DNA of 64,000 bases from Bacillus thuringiensis (GCF_014932895.1 NZ_JACYOF010000002.1:868001-932000), one strand, 5' to 3'. Positions 45,671 to 55,813 are shown, counted from the first letter of the stretch. The notes: generated from the letters alone by a model not told the origin. Program-made: numbers and translations.

Positions 45671-47065
45671 ATGAAGAAAAAATCTTCTAAACAAAAAAGC
45701 AAATTCCATCCTTTATACCATCCCATATATGGAATTAACAACTGGTGCAGTATTCGAGCTGCAGCTATAGAGGAAATAGAAGAACAAGAGTCATCAAAAA
45801 AAAGCAAACCGCGAGAAAAATATGTTTCTTTAGAATATGCTGTTATGAGGCGGATTATAGATAGCAGAAGAAGAAAAACACACAAAAAAAAGAAACCTGC
45901 TTCTAATAATGATGAACCTGTACTTAATTCGGAAAAGATACAAGAAAATATAGAAGAAAACATTCCTGTAGCAATAAAGGAAAAAGTACAACCTGAAATT
46001 CCAGCTACTATTATAAATCAAGTAAAAAAAATAAAAGAAGCATTAACTTTAACCGATGATACAAAAAAAGAAGAGCCTACTATCACTCCATCTCACATAC
46101 CTTCACCTACTCCTTCAGAGAATAAAAAAGTGGCGAGATATGCATCTAAGGAGGGCCTTCACTCTACAGCTGACGGAATCGCTTCACATGCAGAAGGGCT
46201 TCTTACACATGCAATGGGTGCCTTTTCTCACGCAGAAGGATCAAAAACAAAAGCAACTGGACATAGTTCGCATAGCGAAGGAAGTGAAACGACAGCAGGC
46301 GGCTCTTATTCTCACGCGGAAGGTAAACATACGATTGCTTTAGGCGAAGCAGCACATGCAGAAGGAACCGCAACTATCGCTAATGGATTCTCTTCTCATG
46401 CGGAAGGTAATCATACATCAACAGCTCATTTTGCAGGCAGCCATATTATGGGGCGCTTCGGCACTGCAGAAGAATCTTATTCTTGGTTTATTGCAAATGG
46501 CACAAATGACACCGACCATAATATCGGTGCAAAATGGCTTGCTCATAATGGAGAAATGTACATTGAGGGCGCTTCTTACAATGCAAGTGGAACGGATTTT
46601 GCGCAAATGTTTGAAACAGCAGAGCACAAGCCTATTGATGTCGGTTATTTCGTTACATTTAGTAACGAAGAAAAAATTCGGATTGCTAATTCAAGCGATT
46701 CATTCATTTTAGGAATCTCTAGTGCAACACCCGCTCTTATAGGAAATAGTGGTGCTTTAAGCTGGCAAAAACGCTATAAAACAGATAACTTCGGAAAACG
46801 TCAATATATACGTACGGAAACACAAGAAATACAGCCACTTTTAAATACAGACTGGGATCCAGCTTGCAAATATATTGCAAGAAAAGACCGTGCCGAGTGG
46901 CTTCCTGTCGGATTAATTGGACAAATGTTAGTACGGGATGACGGCACTTGCGAAACGCATGGATATTGCCGCCCAAATGATGACGGCATTGCTACAAAAG
47001 CTGAAAGTGGATTTTTCGTTATTAAGCGTACGAATGATAATCAAATTTTAATATTATTCCGCTAA
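45671..47065 (+). CDS. Protein with trimeric-adhesin head repeats and peptidase G2 autocleavage domain
   Basis: A 464-residue protein. Residues 1-150 are charged and Lys/Glu/Pro-rich without signal peptide. Residues about 160-250 hold six copies of a 14-residue unit with H(A/S)EG at 173, 187, 201, 215, 229 and 243, the beta-roll head repeat of YadA-like trimeric adhesins. Residues about 265-464 (GTNDTDHNIGAKWLAHNGEMYIEG, GTDFAQMFETAEHK, then a GMLVRDDGTCETHGYC-like end) resemble the peptidase G2 / intramolecular chaperone domain of phage tail spikes. The repeats likely trimerise and the C-terminal part cleaves itself off. GGAGGTG precedes the ATG. Role unknown; possibly spore or cell surface fibre. 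Confidence 0.8.
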   Translation: MKKKSSKQKSKFHPLYHPIYGINNWCSIRAAAIEEIEEQESSKKSKPREKYVSLEYAVMRRIIDSRRRKTHKKKKPASNNDEPVLNSEKIQENIEENIPVAIKEKVQPEIPATIINQVKKIKEALTLTDDTKKEEPTITPSHIPSPTPSENKKVARYASKEGLHSTADGIASHAEGLLTHAMGAFSHAEGSKTKATGHSSHSEGSETTAGGSYSHAEGKHTIALGEAAHAEGTATIANGFSSHAEGNHTSTAHFAGSHIMGRFGTAEESYSWFIANGTNDTDHNIGAKWLAHNGEMYIEGASYNASGTDFAQMFETAEHKPIDVGYFVTFSNEEKIRIANSSDSFILGISSATPALIGNSGALSWQKRYKTDNFGKRQYIRTETQEIQPLLNTDWDPACKYIARKDRAEWLPVGLIGQMLVRDDGTCETHGYCRPNDDGIATKAESGFFVIKRTNDNQILILFR

Positions 47066-47066
47066 G

Positions 47067-47116
47067 AAAAAAGGGAACAAAATTCTTCATTGCGTAAGAA
47101 TTTTGTTCCCTTTTTA
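47067..47116. terminator. Bidirectional terminator between convergent genes
   Basis: Stem AAAAAGGGAACAAAATTCTT / AAGAATTTTGTTCCCTTTTT with loop CATTGCGT. Confidence 0.92.
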
Positions 47117-48007
47117 AGCACGCCCTAATACTTCTTGCATATCACTTGGAATTGTGGTAGTAAAAAACATTTCCTTCTCTAAAATAGGGTGATAAAACGT
47201 CAAAGATGTACTGTGAAGTGCTTGCCGTTTCATTTCATCCCTTCTTCCTCCATATAAGTCATCACCAAGTAACGGATGTCCTATATGAGCCATGTGCACA
47301 CGAATTTGATGCGTTCTTCCTGTCTCAAGTTCAAGCGATACATGCGTTTTATACAATGAGCTATCGATCACTCTAAAGTGAGTAACTGCCCTCTGTCCAT
47401 CCTCACAAACTGTTCGTTCAATGATGCTATCTGCTTTTCGTCCAATCGGCGCGTCAATCGTTCCTTCTCGTTCTATCATCTCTCCATGAACAATTGCTTC
47501 ATACGTCCGTTTCACAGCCTTTTGTTGATGCTGTTTCGATAAAAGATGATGTACAAAACGATTTTTTGCAATAAGCATAAGCCCTGAAGTATCACGGTCT
47601 AACCTTGTTACAATGTGCACCGTACTAGCAAGATGCTGCCTATCATAATGAGATAAAAGCGCATTGGCGACACTTCCCGCTGGATGTTCTCTAGACGGAA
47701 TCGTTGACATGTTCGCTTCTTTATTAATGATAAGAACTGCATCATCTTCATATACAATCTGTAATGGGATATCTTCCGCAATCATCCCTTCGCTTCTTTC
47801 CTCCATCGGAAAAAAGACACGTAACTCTTCACCAGCTTGTAACTGATGACGAACACTCGCATGTTGACCATTTACTTCAATTGCCCCGCCGTGAAATTTT
47901 ATATCCGTTAAAGCAGCTTTAGAAATCCCTTTTGTTCTCAAAAATTCCCTAACTAAAGTTCCTCCTTCAGCCGCTCCTATATCCCATTTCAATGTAAATC
48001 TGTTCAA
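47114..48007 (-). CDS. yjbO: RluD-type 23S rRNA pseudouridine synthase (YjbO)
   Basis: A 297-residue RluA/RluD-family enzyme: N-terminal S4-like RNA-binding part, the catalytic Asp in VTRLDRDTSGLML, then GRTHQIRVHMAHIGHPLLGD. It converts uridines in rRNA to pseudouridine. TTG 48007 is the start (AAGGGG 8 bases before). Follows the NAD kinase gene by 15 bases, as in B. subtilis yjbN-yjbO. Confidence 0.9.
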   Translation of the reverse strand: MNRFTLKWDIGAAEGGTLVREFLRTKGISKAALTDIKFHGGAIEVNGQHASVRHQLQAGEELRVFFPMEERSEGMIAEDIPLQIVYEDDAVLIINKEANMSTIPSREHPAGSVANALLSHYDRQHLASTVHIVTRLDRDTSGLMLIAKNRFVHHLLSKQHQQKAVKRTYEAIVHGEMIEREGTIDAPIGRKADSIIERTVCEDGQRAVTHFRVIDSSLYKTHVSLELETGRTHQIRVHMAHIGHPLLGDDLYGGRRDEMKRQALHSTSLTFYHPILEKEMFFTTTIPSDMQEVLGRA

Positions 48008-48022
48008 ATATATAAACCCCTT

Positions 48023-48820
48023 CTATTTATCTGCAACAAACGAGTCACGAACTCGTTTCCAGAACGGGAACGGGCGGAAACGAACAAATCGTACTTTCTC
48101 GTTTGCAACGCGATACTGGATTGATTTCACATCTTGATGAACCATCGTTAAATGGTCCACCGTAATTTGTAAGTTCATTCCTGGAGCCGGCTTCAACACA
48201 CATGTATGATGCTTCGGCAATACGAGTGGCGAGCCTACGGTACGAAACACACGATTATTAATGGATGCCATTTCTGCAATTTGAATCGCTTCAATAGAAG
48301 GATGAATAATTGCTCCACCAAGTGCTTTATTATATGCAGTACTTCCTGATGGAGTGGAAATACAAAGACCATCCCCGCGGAATGTTTCAAAATACTCCCC
48401 ACGTATTTCCACTTCTGTTACTAATGTACCTTCTGCATTTTTTACAGTCGCTTCATTCATCGCCAAATACTGTGACTCTTTACTTCCATTCACATAGCGA
48501 ATAATCACTTCTAAAAGCGGATATTCCACCACTTGGAATGGTGTTTTCGCAATTGCAATTACTAATTTCTCTACTTCTGTCGGTAACCAATCTGCATAGA
48601 AACCTAAATGGCCTGTATGTACACCAACAAATGCTGTTTCATCCAATCGATTATAATAACGATGAAACGCATATAAAAGCGTTCCATCTCCCCCAACAGA
48701 AATTACAATATCGGGTTCCTTTTCATCCATAATAAATCCAAAATCTAACAAGTACTCTTTCATCGTGCTTGCTAGTGTATCTGATGATTGATCTCCCTTT
48801 GACATAATTGTAAATTTCAT
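48023..48820 (-). CDS. nadK: NAD kinase
   Basis: A 265-residue enzyme making [19 protein letters not shown] is the GGDG motif and [17 protein letters not shown] the conserved NE/D-binding region; the length equals YjbN (NadF) of B. subtilis. AAAGGGTG precedes the ATG. In the operon yjbL-relQ-nadK-rluD. Confidence 0.94.
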   Translation of the reverse strand: MKFTIMSKGDQSSDTLASTMKEYLLDFGFIMDEKEPDIVISVGGDGTLLYAFHRYYNRLDETAFVGVHTGHLGFYADWLPTEVEKLVIAIAKTPFQVVEYPLLEVIIRYVNGSKESQYLAMNEATVKNAEGTLVTEVEIRGEYFETFRGDGLCISTPSGSTAYNKALGGAIIHPSIEAIQIAEMASINNRVFRTVGSPLVLPKHHTCVLKPAPGMNLQITVDHLTMVHQDVKSIQYRVANEKVRFVRFRPFPFWKRVRDSFVADK

Positions 48821-48838
48821 CGCCCAACACCCTTTAGT

Positions 48839-49477
48839 TTATGATTCGGAATCTTTTGCTTCTTGCTTTCTTGAAAAAATCTTCTGCGCTTCTTGAATTT
48901 CCAGACGAATAGAAGACATTTCTTCATCTAATAAAAACGCCGCTTCTGCTGCCCGTTGCAAGCGTATTTTAATATCTTCTGGAAAACGCCCACTATATTT
49001 ATAATTTAAAGAATGCTCAATTGTTGCCCAAAAGTTCATTGCTAGCGTGCGTATTTGGATTTCTACCAATACTTTTTGTTCTCCCTGTATCGTTTGAACA
49101 GGATAACTAATAACAACGTGATAAGAGCGATACCCGCTTTCTTTCTTCTGCGTGACATAATCACGTTCTTCCACGATTTCAAAGTCATTTCGTTTTCGAA
49201 GATATTCTACAACAGGCTTAATCTCATCTACGAATTGACACATCATTCTAAGACCAGCAATATCCTGCATATCTTCTCTCAATCGATCTAACGACACATT
49301 TCTCTTTTCCGCTTTATCGATAATACTCGCAACTGACTTCACTCGTCCAGTTACAAACTCAATTGGAGAATGCTCTGTCAACATTGTAAACTGCGTACGC
49401 ATTCCTTTTAGTTTCACTTTTAGCTCTGCCACCGCTTGATGGTAAGGTGCTAAAAACTCTTCCCAATTTCGATTCAT
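48839..49477 (-). CDS. relQ: Small (p)ppGpp synthetase RelQ/SasB
   Basis: A 212-residue single-domain alarmone synthetase (YjbM/SAS1). RLREDMQDIAGLRMMCQFVDEI, KESGYRSYHVVI and VEIQIRTLAMNFWATIEHSLNYKY are the synthetase motifs; there is no hydrolase or TGS domain. It transfers pyrophosphate from ATP to GDP/GTP as a homotetramer. ATG 49477 is chosen with GGTGGTGG upstream, giving the usual length; a start at 49498 is less likely. Confidence 0.94.
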   Translation of the reverse strand: MNRNWEEFLAPYHQAVAELKVKLKGMRTQFTMLTEHSPIEFVTGRVKSVASIIDKAEKRNVSLDRLREDMQDIAGLRMMCQFVDEIKPVVEYLRKRNDFEIVEERDYVTQKKESGYRSYHVVISYPVQTIQGEQKVLVEIQIRTLAMNFWATIEHSLNYKYSGRFPEDIKIRLQRAAEAAFLLDEEMSSIRLEIQEAQKIFSRKQEAKDSES

Positions 49478-49507
49478 TTCAACCACCACCAAAATCAATC
49501 CATTTGC

Positions 49508-49879
49508 TTATAGAAATACTTTTTCTACAGTAGTTACAAGTTCTTCTCCGTAATTTGCATTACCTTCAATATTTTCAACTAAATATTCTACTTCTTCTTT
49601 TAAACCTTCTAATTCCATTTCAACATCATTCACGCGAACGAACATTACCATATCTTTATTCATCGCTTCATGCATTGCTTCCCAGCATGTGTGCGGAATA
49701 CTTACATAAATGAAAGATGATTCGTTTTCTAAGATATATAAAAATGATAAATTGTCTGAGTCTACCAGTACGTGATTACGCGCACTTAACTCCTTTACCT
49801 CTATTTCAGTATTTTCCGCACAAAAAATAAGAGCATTCTCTCTCTTTTCTACGCTCTTAACTTGGATTTTATTTTGCAT
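49508..49879 (-). CDS. yjbL: YjbL-like protein (UPF0738)
   Basis: A 123-residue acidic cytoplasmic protein placed directly upstream of relQ as yjbL is in B. subtilis. ENALIFCAENTEIEV and VPHTCWEAMHEA-like segments (SIPHTCWEAMHEAMNKD) are typical of the family. Function unknown. TGGAGGAG precedes the ATG. Divergent from the CYTH gene. Confidence 0.82.
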   Translation of the reverse strand: MQNKIQVKSVEKRENALIFCAENTEIEVKELSARNHVLVDSDNLSFLYILENESSFIYVSIPHTCWEAMHEAMNKDMVMFVRVNDVEMELEGLKEEVEYLVENIEGNANYGEELVTTVEKVFL

Positions 49880-50023
49880 GCTCTAACTCCTCCATCTCAA
49901 CTTCCTGTCTTCCTTAACAGTATTATTGTATCATAACATGGACGCAAACAAATAAAACATTGAACCAAATTTGTGAAAAAGCGATAATGTGTAAAGAATT
50001 ATTTTTCAAAAGGAGCGCATACA

Positions 50024-50602
50024 ATGACACAAGAAATTGAAATTGAATTTAAAAATATGGTTACAGAAGAAGAATTCGAAACATTATGCAAATCATTTTC
50101 TATTGAGGCCTTTACGAAACAAGTGAATCACTACTTTGAAACGCCCGATTTTTCGTTAAAAGAAGCGGGTTCTGCACTTCGTATTCGTCATAAAGGTGAA
50201 ACTTATACATTAACATTGAAACAGCCTGCGGAAGTCGGCTTGTTAGAAACACACCAAGTCGTAACAGAGGACGAAGCAAAAATGATGATGGAAACAAATA
50301 CAATCATTCAAGGAGCTGTAGTAGATCAACTACACAAATTACAAATTTCTGTTTCCGCTTTAACTTATATGGGAAGTTTAACAACAGAAAGAGCTGAAAC
50401 ATTATTTGAAGGCGGAACGCTTGTCTTTGATCATAGTTTCTATTACAATCACGATGATTATGAAATTGAATTTGAAGTGCAAGATGAAGAAACAGGAAAA
50501 GCTTCATTTATCAATTTATTAACGCAGCAGAACATCCCAGTTCGTAATACAAATAACAAGGTAAAACGCTTTTTCCTTGCCAAACAAAACAAAGCACGCT
50601 AA
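50024..50602 (+). CDS. yjbK: CYTH domain triphosphatase (YjbK)
   Basis: A 192-residue CYTH protein: EIEIEFK at the N-terminus is the ExExK signature, and LRIRHKGETYTLTLKQP, DHSFYYNHDDYEIEFEVQDE supply the further charged strands of the triphosphate tunnel. It may hydrolyse inorganic triphosphate or a related compound. AAAAGGAGC precedes the ATG. The same divergent order with yjbL/relQ is found in B. subtilis. Confidence 0.9.
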   Translation: MTQEIEIEFKNMVTEEEFETLCKSFSIEAFTKQVNHYFETPDFSLKEAGSALRIRHKGETYTLTLKQPAEVGLLETHQVVTEDEAKMMMETNTIIQGAVVDQLHKLQISVSALTYMGSLTTERAETLFEGGTLVFDHSFYYNHDDYEIEFEVQDEETGKASFINLLTQQNIPVRNTNNKVKRFFLAKQNKAR

Positions 50603-50608
50603 AGTGAA

Positions 50609-50642
50609 AATTCCACTAGTGAATCCGTTCTACTAGTGGATA
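50609..50642 (+). other. Inverted repeat after yjbK
   Basis: TTCCACTAGT / ACTAGTGGA with an 11-base loop, 8 bp past the stop codon. No T run, so it may be a stability hairpin or weak terminator. Confidence 0.45.
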
Positions 50643-50781
50643 CATCTCACTAAAAAAAGAAAAGATTCATTTGCAACTTGTAGAATAAGCAAAGAATGTT
50701 ATGAAAGCTGTTTATTTGCCCTCTCGAACATTCCATTGCTACAATAGATATACATTTCATGGAAAAAGGAGTTTATAAAGG

Positions 50782-51180
50782 ATGAGCAAGCAACCGATGA
50801 CACCATTTGAAGCAATTGGCGGTGAACAATGCATTGCAATATTAGTAGACACATTTTATTCCTATGTCAGTAAACACCCTGACTTATCTCCCATCTTCCC
50901 GGATGATTTAACAGAAACCGCTAGGAAGCAGAAGCAATTTTTAACGCAATATTTAGGTGGTCCTAATTTGTACACTGAAGAACATGGTCATCCTATGTTA
51001 AGAGCACGCCATCTTCCGTTTGAGATTACTCCAAAACGAGCAGAGGCTTGGCTATCATGTATGGAGCAAGCAATGGATGATACAGGAGTGCACGGTCATA
51101 TAAGAGAGTTTGTTTTTGAACGTTTAGCATTAACTGCTCAGCATATGGTTAATACTCCAAACGAAACAGGTGAAGTGTAA
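50782..51180 (+). CDS. yjbI: Group II truncated haemoglobin (YjbI)
   Basis: A 132-residue trHbO-type globin. [51 protein letters not shown] (proximal His region) and [15 protein letters not shown] are the family pattern. In B. subtilis YjbI works with the SpxH gene next to it. It ends in TAATG, sharing one base with the spxH start, so both are cotranslated. Confidence 0.92.
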   Translation: MSKQPMTPFEAIGGEQCIAILVDTFYSYVSKHPDLSPIFPDDLTETARKQKQFLTQYLGGPNLYTEEHGHPMLRARHLPFEITPKRAEAWLSCMEQAMDDTGVHGHIREFVFERLALTAQHMVNTPNETGEV

Positions 51181-52073
51181 TGGATAAGCAGGAAGCAAAG
51201 CATATAAATATGCCATCTCCTTCCGCATGTGAGCATAAGTCTGTAGAAGCATATTTATTTATTGATCCACTTTGTAAAGAGTGCTGGGAAATTGAGCCCG
51301 TTATTATTAAACTATGGCTTGAATACGGGAAATACTTCTCTATTCGTCATATCGTAACAGGAAAAGTGGACGGAACGAACGCTTCCTCACACAAATGGAA
51401 TAAACCTGCTAATATTCGATTTGTGTGGGAAAAGACAACAAGTTTACAAGGGTTTTCATGTGATGGAAAGGTACATATGCAAGAGGCGTCATCAACACCA
51501 TATTTAGTTTCAATGGCAATTAAAGCAGCGGAGTTGCAAGGCCGAAAAGCAGGTTCGAAGTTTTTGCGAAAACTCCAGGAATACATTTTCCTTGAAAATG
51601 TATCGAATCCGGACTGCGAATTATTACTTGCATGCGCGAAAGATAGTAACATTGATGTAGAAGAATTTAAAAAAGATCTACATTCCGCTAGCGCAAAAAA
51701 AGCTTTCCAATGTGACCTAAAATTCACAAATGAGATGCATATTACAGAAATACCTTCCCTCGTCTTTTTTCATGCGAACTCAGATGAAGAAGGTATTAAA
51801 ATCGCTGGAACTTATTCCTATGATGTATACGTACAATTATTAAAAGAGCTTGTAAAATGTGTGATTGAGCCAGAACCGTTACCACCTTTGGAAGTGTTAC
51901 TAGAAGCAACGCAATTCATATCTTCAAAAGAAGTAGCTTTTATATATGACTGCCCGCAGCAAGAAATCGAGCGCGAACTAAAAAAATTACAACTGAAACG
52001 GAAAGTACAAATGATTGAAGTAAAGTGCGAACGTTATTGGAAATGGATAGCAAAAGAAAAAGACCTGGTGTAA
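51180..52073 (+). CDS. spxH: ClpXP adaptor protein SpxH (YjbH)
   Basis: A 297-residue DsbA-like thioredoxin-fold protein. [14 protein letters not shown] (C32, C35) is the CxxC motif. SpxH binds Spx and hands it to ClpXP for degradation; thiol stress relieves this. The Spx gene itself lies 7 kb further on, and mecA (another adaptor) between. ATG overlaps the yjbI stop. Confidence 0.92.
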   Translation: MDKQEAKHINMPSPSACEHKSVEAYLFIDPLCKECWEIEPVIIKLWLEYGKYFSIRHIVTGKVDGTNASSHKWNKPANIRFVWEKTTSLQGFSCDGKVHMQEASSTPYLVSMAIKAAELQGRKAGSKFLRKLQEYIFLENVSNPDCELLLACAKDSNIDVEEFKKDLHSASAKKAFQCDLKFTNEMHITEIPSLVFFHANSDEEGIKIAGTYSYDVYVQLLKELVKCVIEPEPLPPLEVLLEATQFISSKEVAFIYDCPQQEIERELKKLQLKRKVQMIEVKCERYWKWIAKEKDLV

Positions 52074-52091
52074 ACACCAGGTCTTTTTCTT
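52058..52091 (+). terminator. Terminator of the yjbI-spxH operon
   Basis: Stem AAAGACCTGGTG / CACCAGGTCTTT with loop TAAA, spanning the spxH stop codon, then T-rich sequence. Confidence 0.85.
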
Positions 52092-52303
52092 TACGGCTTA
52101 TAAAAATATTAAAGGGGATGGGAGAAATTTTCACGTTCAAACAAAGGGGTATATGTTTGTATGTGAATTCGTTCACGCTTATTATATTACAAGATTCGAC
52201 GTCAGATGACAACCCCTTTTGTCGATTTTCACACTTTTGTCACATTCTAAACGTTTTCATTTTTGAATAAGCTATAAAAAAGGACATTTAGGAGGTTTTA
52301 TTT

Positions 52304-52477
52304 ATGAAAAAGTCTTATATCGCCCTTATCTTTCTAGCTATCATTGTTTCTTTTTTCTTGTACATCCTCTCTCTACTACAAGCTTTTCCTAAAATTATTG
52401 CCTTCCCTCTTTTATTCGGAGTCATTGTCATCGCTCTCTCTTATTTCAACCATAAAAAACGATTTAAAGGATTTTAA
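52304..52477 (+). CDS. Small membrane protein, two helices
   Basis: A 57-residue frame with a strong ribosome site (TTTAGGAGG, 8 bases before the ATG). It starts MKKSYIALIFLAIIVSFFLY, then SLLQAFPKIIAFPLLFGVIVIALSYF, and ends with the basic tail NHKKRFKGF. So there are two hydrophobic helices with a short hairpin and a positively charged end. No family is recognised. Confidence 0.7.
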   Translation: MKKSYIALIFLAIIVSFFLYILSLLQAFPKIIAFPLLFGVIVIALSYFNHKKRFKGF

Positions 52478-52575
52478 CTACAACAATCAGCTGTAAAACT
52501 AACTTCTAATTTTAAAAAAGTAAGGAAATTCACCTCACTTTTCCGACAAATATCGACAATATACACTTTTAAACA

Positions 52576-52609
52576 AAAAAGACGAGGATAAAATCCCTCG
52601 TCTTTTTTC
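52576..52609. terminator. Terminator of pepF
   Basis: Stem AAAAAAGACGAGG / CCTCGTCTTTTTT, loop ATAAAAT, just after the pepF stop on the minus strand. Confidence 0.92.
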
Positions 52610-52610
52610 A

Positions 52611-54437
52611 TTACTTCTCTTCAAATAATAACGCTTCTAATTCATTTAATTTCTCTTCAAATACTTGTAGTGCTTCTTTTACTGGTTCTGGAGATGCCAT
52701 ATCTACTCCAGCTCTTTTCAGCACTTCAATTGGGTAATCAGAGCTTCCGGCTTTTAAGAATTCGTTAATGTAACGTTCTACTGCTGGCTGTCCTTCTTCT
52801 AAAATTTGTTTAGATAGAGCTGTTGCTGCACTAAATCCTGTTGCGTATTGATATACGTAATAGTTGTAGTAGAAGTGCGGAATACGAGACCACTCTAAGC
52901 CAATTTCTTCATCGATTACTAAGGCGTCGCCGAAATATTTCTTGTTTAAATCGTAGTAGATCTCCGTTAACATGTCTGGTGTAACGGCATGCCCTTCTTG
53001 TACTTTCTTATGAATAATATGCTCAAACTCTGCGAACATCGTTTGACGGAATACAGTACCACGGAATCCTTCTAAATAATGATTTAATAAATATAGACGC
53101 TCTTTCTTATCTTCTGTCGTTTTTAATAAATAATCATTTAGAAGCGCTTCATTACAAGTTGATGCTACCTCTGCAACGAAGATTGAATAATCACCGTATA
53201 CGTGCGGCTGTGTCTTTCTTGTATAGTAACTATGCACCGAATGACCAAACTCATGAGCAAGTGTAAATAAATTATTTACATTATCATGCCAGTTCATTAA
53301 AATATACGGATTTGTTCCGTATGCACCAGATGAATATGCTCCGCTTCGTTTGCCTTTATTCTCATACACATCTACCCAGCGATTCTCATATGCTTCTTTC
53401 AAAATATCAACATACTCATTACCAAGTACGTTTAAAGATTTTAATAACATGTCTTGTGCTTCTTCATATTTCACGTTCATTTTCACTTCTGGTACAAGCG
53501 GTGTATATAAATCGTACATATGAAGCTCATCTAGTTCTAACGCACGCTTACGAATATCGATGTAACGGTGTAATAAGTGTAAGTTGTCATTTACCGTTTC
53601 AACGAGTTGGTCGTATACTGCTTCAGGAATATTATTATTGCTTAATGCTGCTTGGCGAGCAGAATCATATTTGCGAACACGCGCATTGAAATTATTGCGT
53701 TTCACTGCCCCGCTTAACGTACTCGCAAATGTGTTCTTAAATTTCCCGTACGTTTCATATACAGCTTTGAATGCATCTTCGCGAACACGGCGATCATCAC
53801 TTTCTAAAAACTGAATGTAACGGCCATGTGTAATTTCTATTTCTTCTCCGTCCTCACCTTTAATAGACGGGAATTTTAAATCCGCATTGTTCAACATACC
53901 AAATGTATTACTTGATGCACTCATTACTTCAGATGCTTCCGCTAATAGAGCTTCTTCCGCTTCAGATAATACATGCGGACGTTGACGCGTAATTTCTTCT
54001 AATGCATGTTCATATACACTTAAGTCTCTATTTTCTTTTAAGAATGCTTGTAAAGTATCTTCTGAAATAGATAAAATTTCAGGCACGATATACGCTGTGC
54101 CACTAGAGACTTGTGAATATAAATTTGTCGCGCGATCATTTAATGCTTGATATCCAGAGTTTGTTGTATCTTGATCGTAACGCATATGAGCATATGTATA
54201 TAACTTACCTAATCGCATTGAAATTTCATCTTCATATTGCAATGCCTCAAGTAAATTGTTCGCAGAGTCACCAAGTTTCCCTTTAAATTCTGTTAACTTT
54301 GGTAATAACTCTTTAATAGCTTGGAATTCTTTTTCCCATTCTGCATCCGTTTGGAAAATATCTTCTAATCGCCACGTACTTGCTTCTTCAATCTCGTTGC
54401 GATCTGGTAATGTTTTTGTTTTGTTTTGTTCAGACAT
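52611..54437 (-). CDS. pepF: Oligoendopeptidase F
   Basis: A 608-residue M3B metallopeptidase. LAHEFGHSVHSYYT holds the HExxH zinc motif, with the third ligand Glu in FVAEVASTCNEALLND. It cuts short peptides (7-17 residues) in the cytoplasm. AAAGGAGGG precedes the ATG. It lies 50 bases after coiA on the same strand, as in B. subtilis, where yjbG follows coiA. Confidence 0.95.
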   Translation of the reverse strand: MSEQNKTKTLPDRNEIEEASTWRLEDIFQTDAEWEKEFQAIKELLPKLTEFKGKLGDSANNLLEALQYEDEISMRLGKLYTYAHMRYDQDTTNSGYQALNDRATNLYSQVSSGTAYIVPEILSISEDTLQAFLKENRDLSVYEHALEEITRQRPHVLSEAEEALLAEASEVMSASSNTFGMLNNADLKFPSIKGEDGEEIEITHGRYIQFLESDDRRVREDAFKAVYETYGKFKNTFASTLSGAVKRNNFNARVRKYDSARQAALSNNNIPEAVYDQLVETVNDNLHLLHRYIDIRKRALELDELHMYDLYTPLVPEVKMNVKYEEAQDMLLKSLNVLGNEYVDILKEAYENRWVDVYENKGKRSGAYSSGAYGTNPYILMNWHDNVNNLFTLAHEFGHSVHSYYTRKTQPHVYGDYSIFVAEVASTCNEALLNDYLLKTTEDKKERLYLLNHYLEGFRGTVFRQTMFAEFEHIIHKKVQEGHAVTPDMLTEIYYDLNKKYFGDALVIDEEIGLEWSRIPHFYYNYYVYQYATGFSAATALSKQILEEGQPAVERYINEFLKAGSSDYPIEVLKRAGVDMASPEPVKEALQVFEEKLNELEALLFEEK

Positions 54438-54487
54438 TCTTTAAGCCCTCCTTTAAATATCTCTACTTAAGTACAATTCTGTTTTTC

Positions 54488-55723
54488 TTATGTAATTCCT
54501 TCACGATCATTCTTTATTATATCCCCTTTTTCTTCTCTCATGTCGAACTTTTCCTCAAATAAAGATAGCGCATGCATTAAGCAAATTTCATCATGTTTCA
54601 TAATTTCCTCCTCCGTTTGTAGCATAACTACATCCTTTATTTTCTGATACTTATAAGTCCCTACTTTATGCAGCACACCTGCATAGCATAAAAAAGTCAT
54701 ATATTCAGTAACTGCTATTTTCCATATATGTTGTGAAAAGTACGGAAGTAGGCGCCTTTTCGTATACCTTTTTACATAACTACACACATATTGAAGAGAA
54801 ATGCACTCTCCTACCGCAAGCTCACCTATACACTTCATATATAGAAAAGCTTGCCATATAAATGGATTTGTTTGAAAAGAAAATGAAGATGGGAGCGGAA
54901 CACCAATTTCAGAAGGAAAGCTCGTTGGAGTGTATTTAAATTGATATAAGAGGCGTAGTAGTGACTTATAATTATAATTCCAAATCTGTAAAGCATTTTG
55001 CCGAAAATAGTTCTTCCTTTTCTTCCATTCTTGCCCTAATTTTTCTTTTTGAAAAGGAACGGGGGAAAAGAGCGTTTCAAAAGTAGTCGTATCAGTCGGT
55101 AAATATATCGTATGTGAGAAAGAGACGTTTGTAGAAAATGAAGTGATAAATGTGCATTTCATAAATGATTTTTGTTTCGGGCAGAAGAAAATAAGAAGTG
55201 GCTGAGGATAAGATTGTAAGGAGAAAGCCATAAGTGAGGAGAATTTCATCCAATATGCAGAGTGCTTTTTCAATTGATTTCCACCAATGATCCAGATGAC
55301 CTGTATATTAGCTTGCCAATATGAATACGTTCGTTTATAAAGTTGCTCTACGGAGAGATTGGCGCATTGATATTCAATCGCAATTTTTCTACCTGCTCTC
55401 TCTACGAAAATATCTGGTCGTTGCTGAATTTCTGGCAGATAATGCTCAATATCTACATGAATTTTTTGACGTTTTAACCATCTATATAACAACTCTTTAC
55501 CGTGCATATGATACATGGATTCTGCTTCATAAAAGGCAAGACATGAATCCACTTTCTTATGAGCAAAATGCCAACTTTTTTGTTTCCCTAATTTCATTTG
55601 CACTTCCTTTCCGCAAGCCATACAAAAGAATCGTTCCTTTTTTCGCAAACAGTGTAAAAGCTCTTCATCACGATTATAGAGTAAATGAATTTGCTCACCG
55701 TTTTCTCTTTTGGCGATAAACAT
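54488..55723 (-). CDS. coiA: Competence protein CoiA
   Basis: A 411-residue protein with a zinc-finger-like pair and His (CMACGKEVQMKLGKQKSWHFAHKK), a nuclease-like core (YQCANLSVEQLYKRT with IAIEYQ before it) and an AT-rich C-terminal part. CoiA is needed for recombination of incoming DNA during transformation. ATG 55723 is chosen with AAAGGGTG 8 bases before. Upstream of pepF in the same direction. Confidence 0.88.
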   Translation of the reverse strand: MFIAKRENGEQIHLLYNRDEELLHCLRKKERFFCMACGKEVQMKLGKQKSWHFAHKKVDSCLAFYEAESMYHMHGKELLYRWLKRQKIHVDIEHYLPEIQQRPDIFVERAGRKIAIEYQCANLSVEQLYKRTYSYWQANIQVIWIIGGNQLKKHSAYWMKFSSLMAFSLQSYPQPLLIFFCPKQKSFMKCTFITSFSTNVSFSHTIYLPTDTTTFETLFSPVPFQKEKLGQEWKKRKNYFRQNALQIWNYNYKSLLRLLYQFKYTPTSFPSEIGVPLPSSFSFQTNPFIWQAFLYMKCIGELAVGECISLQYVCSYVKRYTKRRLLPYFSQHIWKIAVTEYMTFLCYAGVLHKVGTYKYQKIKDVVMLQTEEEIMKHDEICLMHALSLFEEKFDMREEKGDIIKNDREGIT

Positions 55724-55782
55724 CGTAATCACACCCTTTCAACTTCTTATATTCTACAATTTACTACAAATTCCTTTTCAAA

Positions 55783-55813
55783 AAAAGATGTCCCAATTTC
55801 GGACATCTTTTTC
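55783..55813 (-). terminator. Terminator of the cardiolipin synthase gene
   Basis: Stem AAAAAAGATGTCC / GGACATCTTTTT with T run on the minus strand. Confidence 0.9.
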
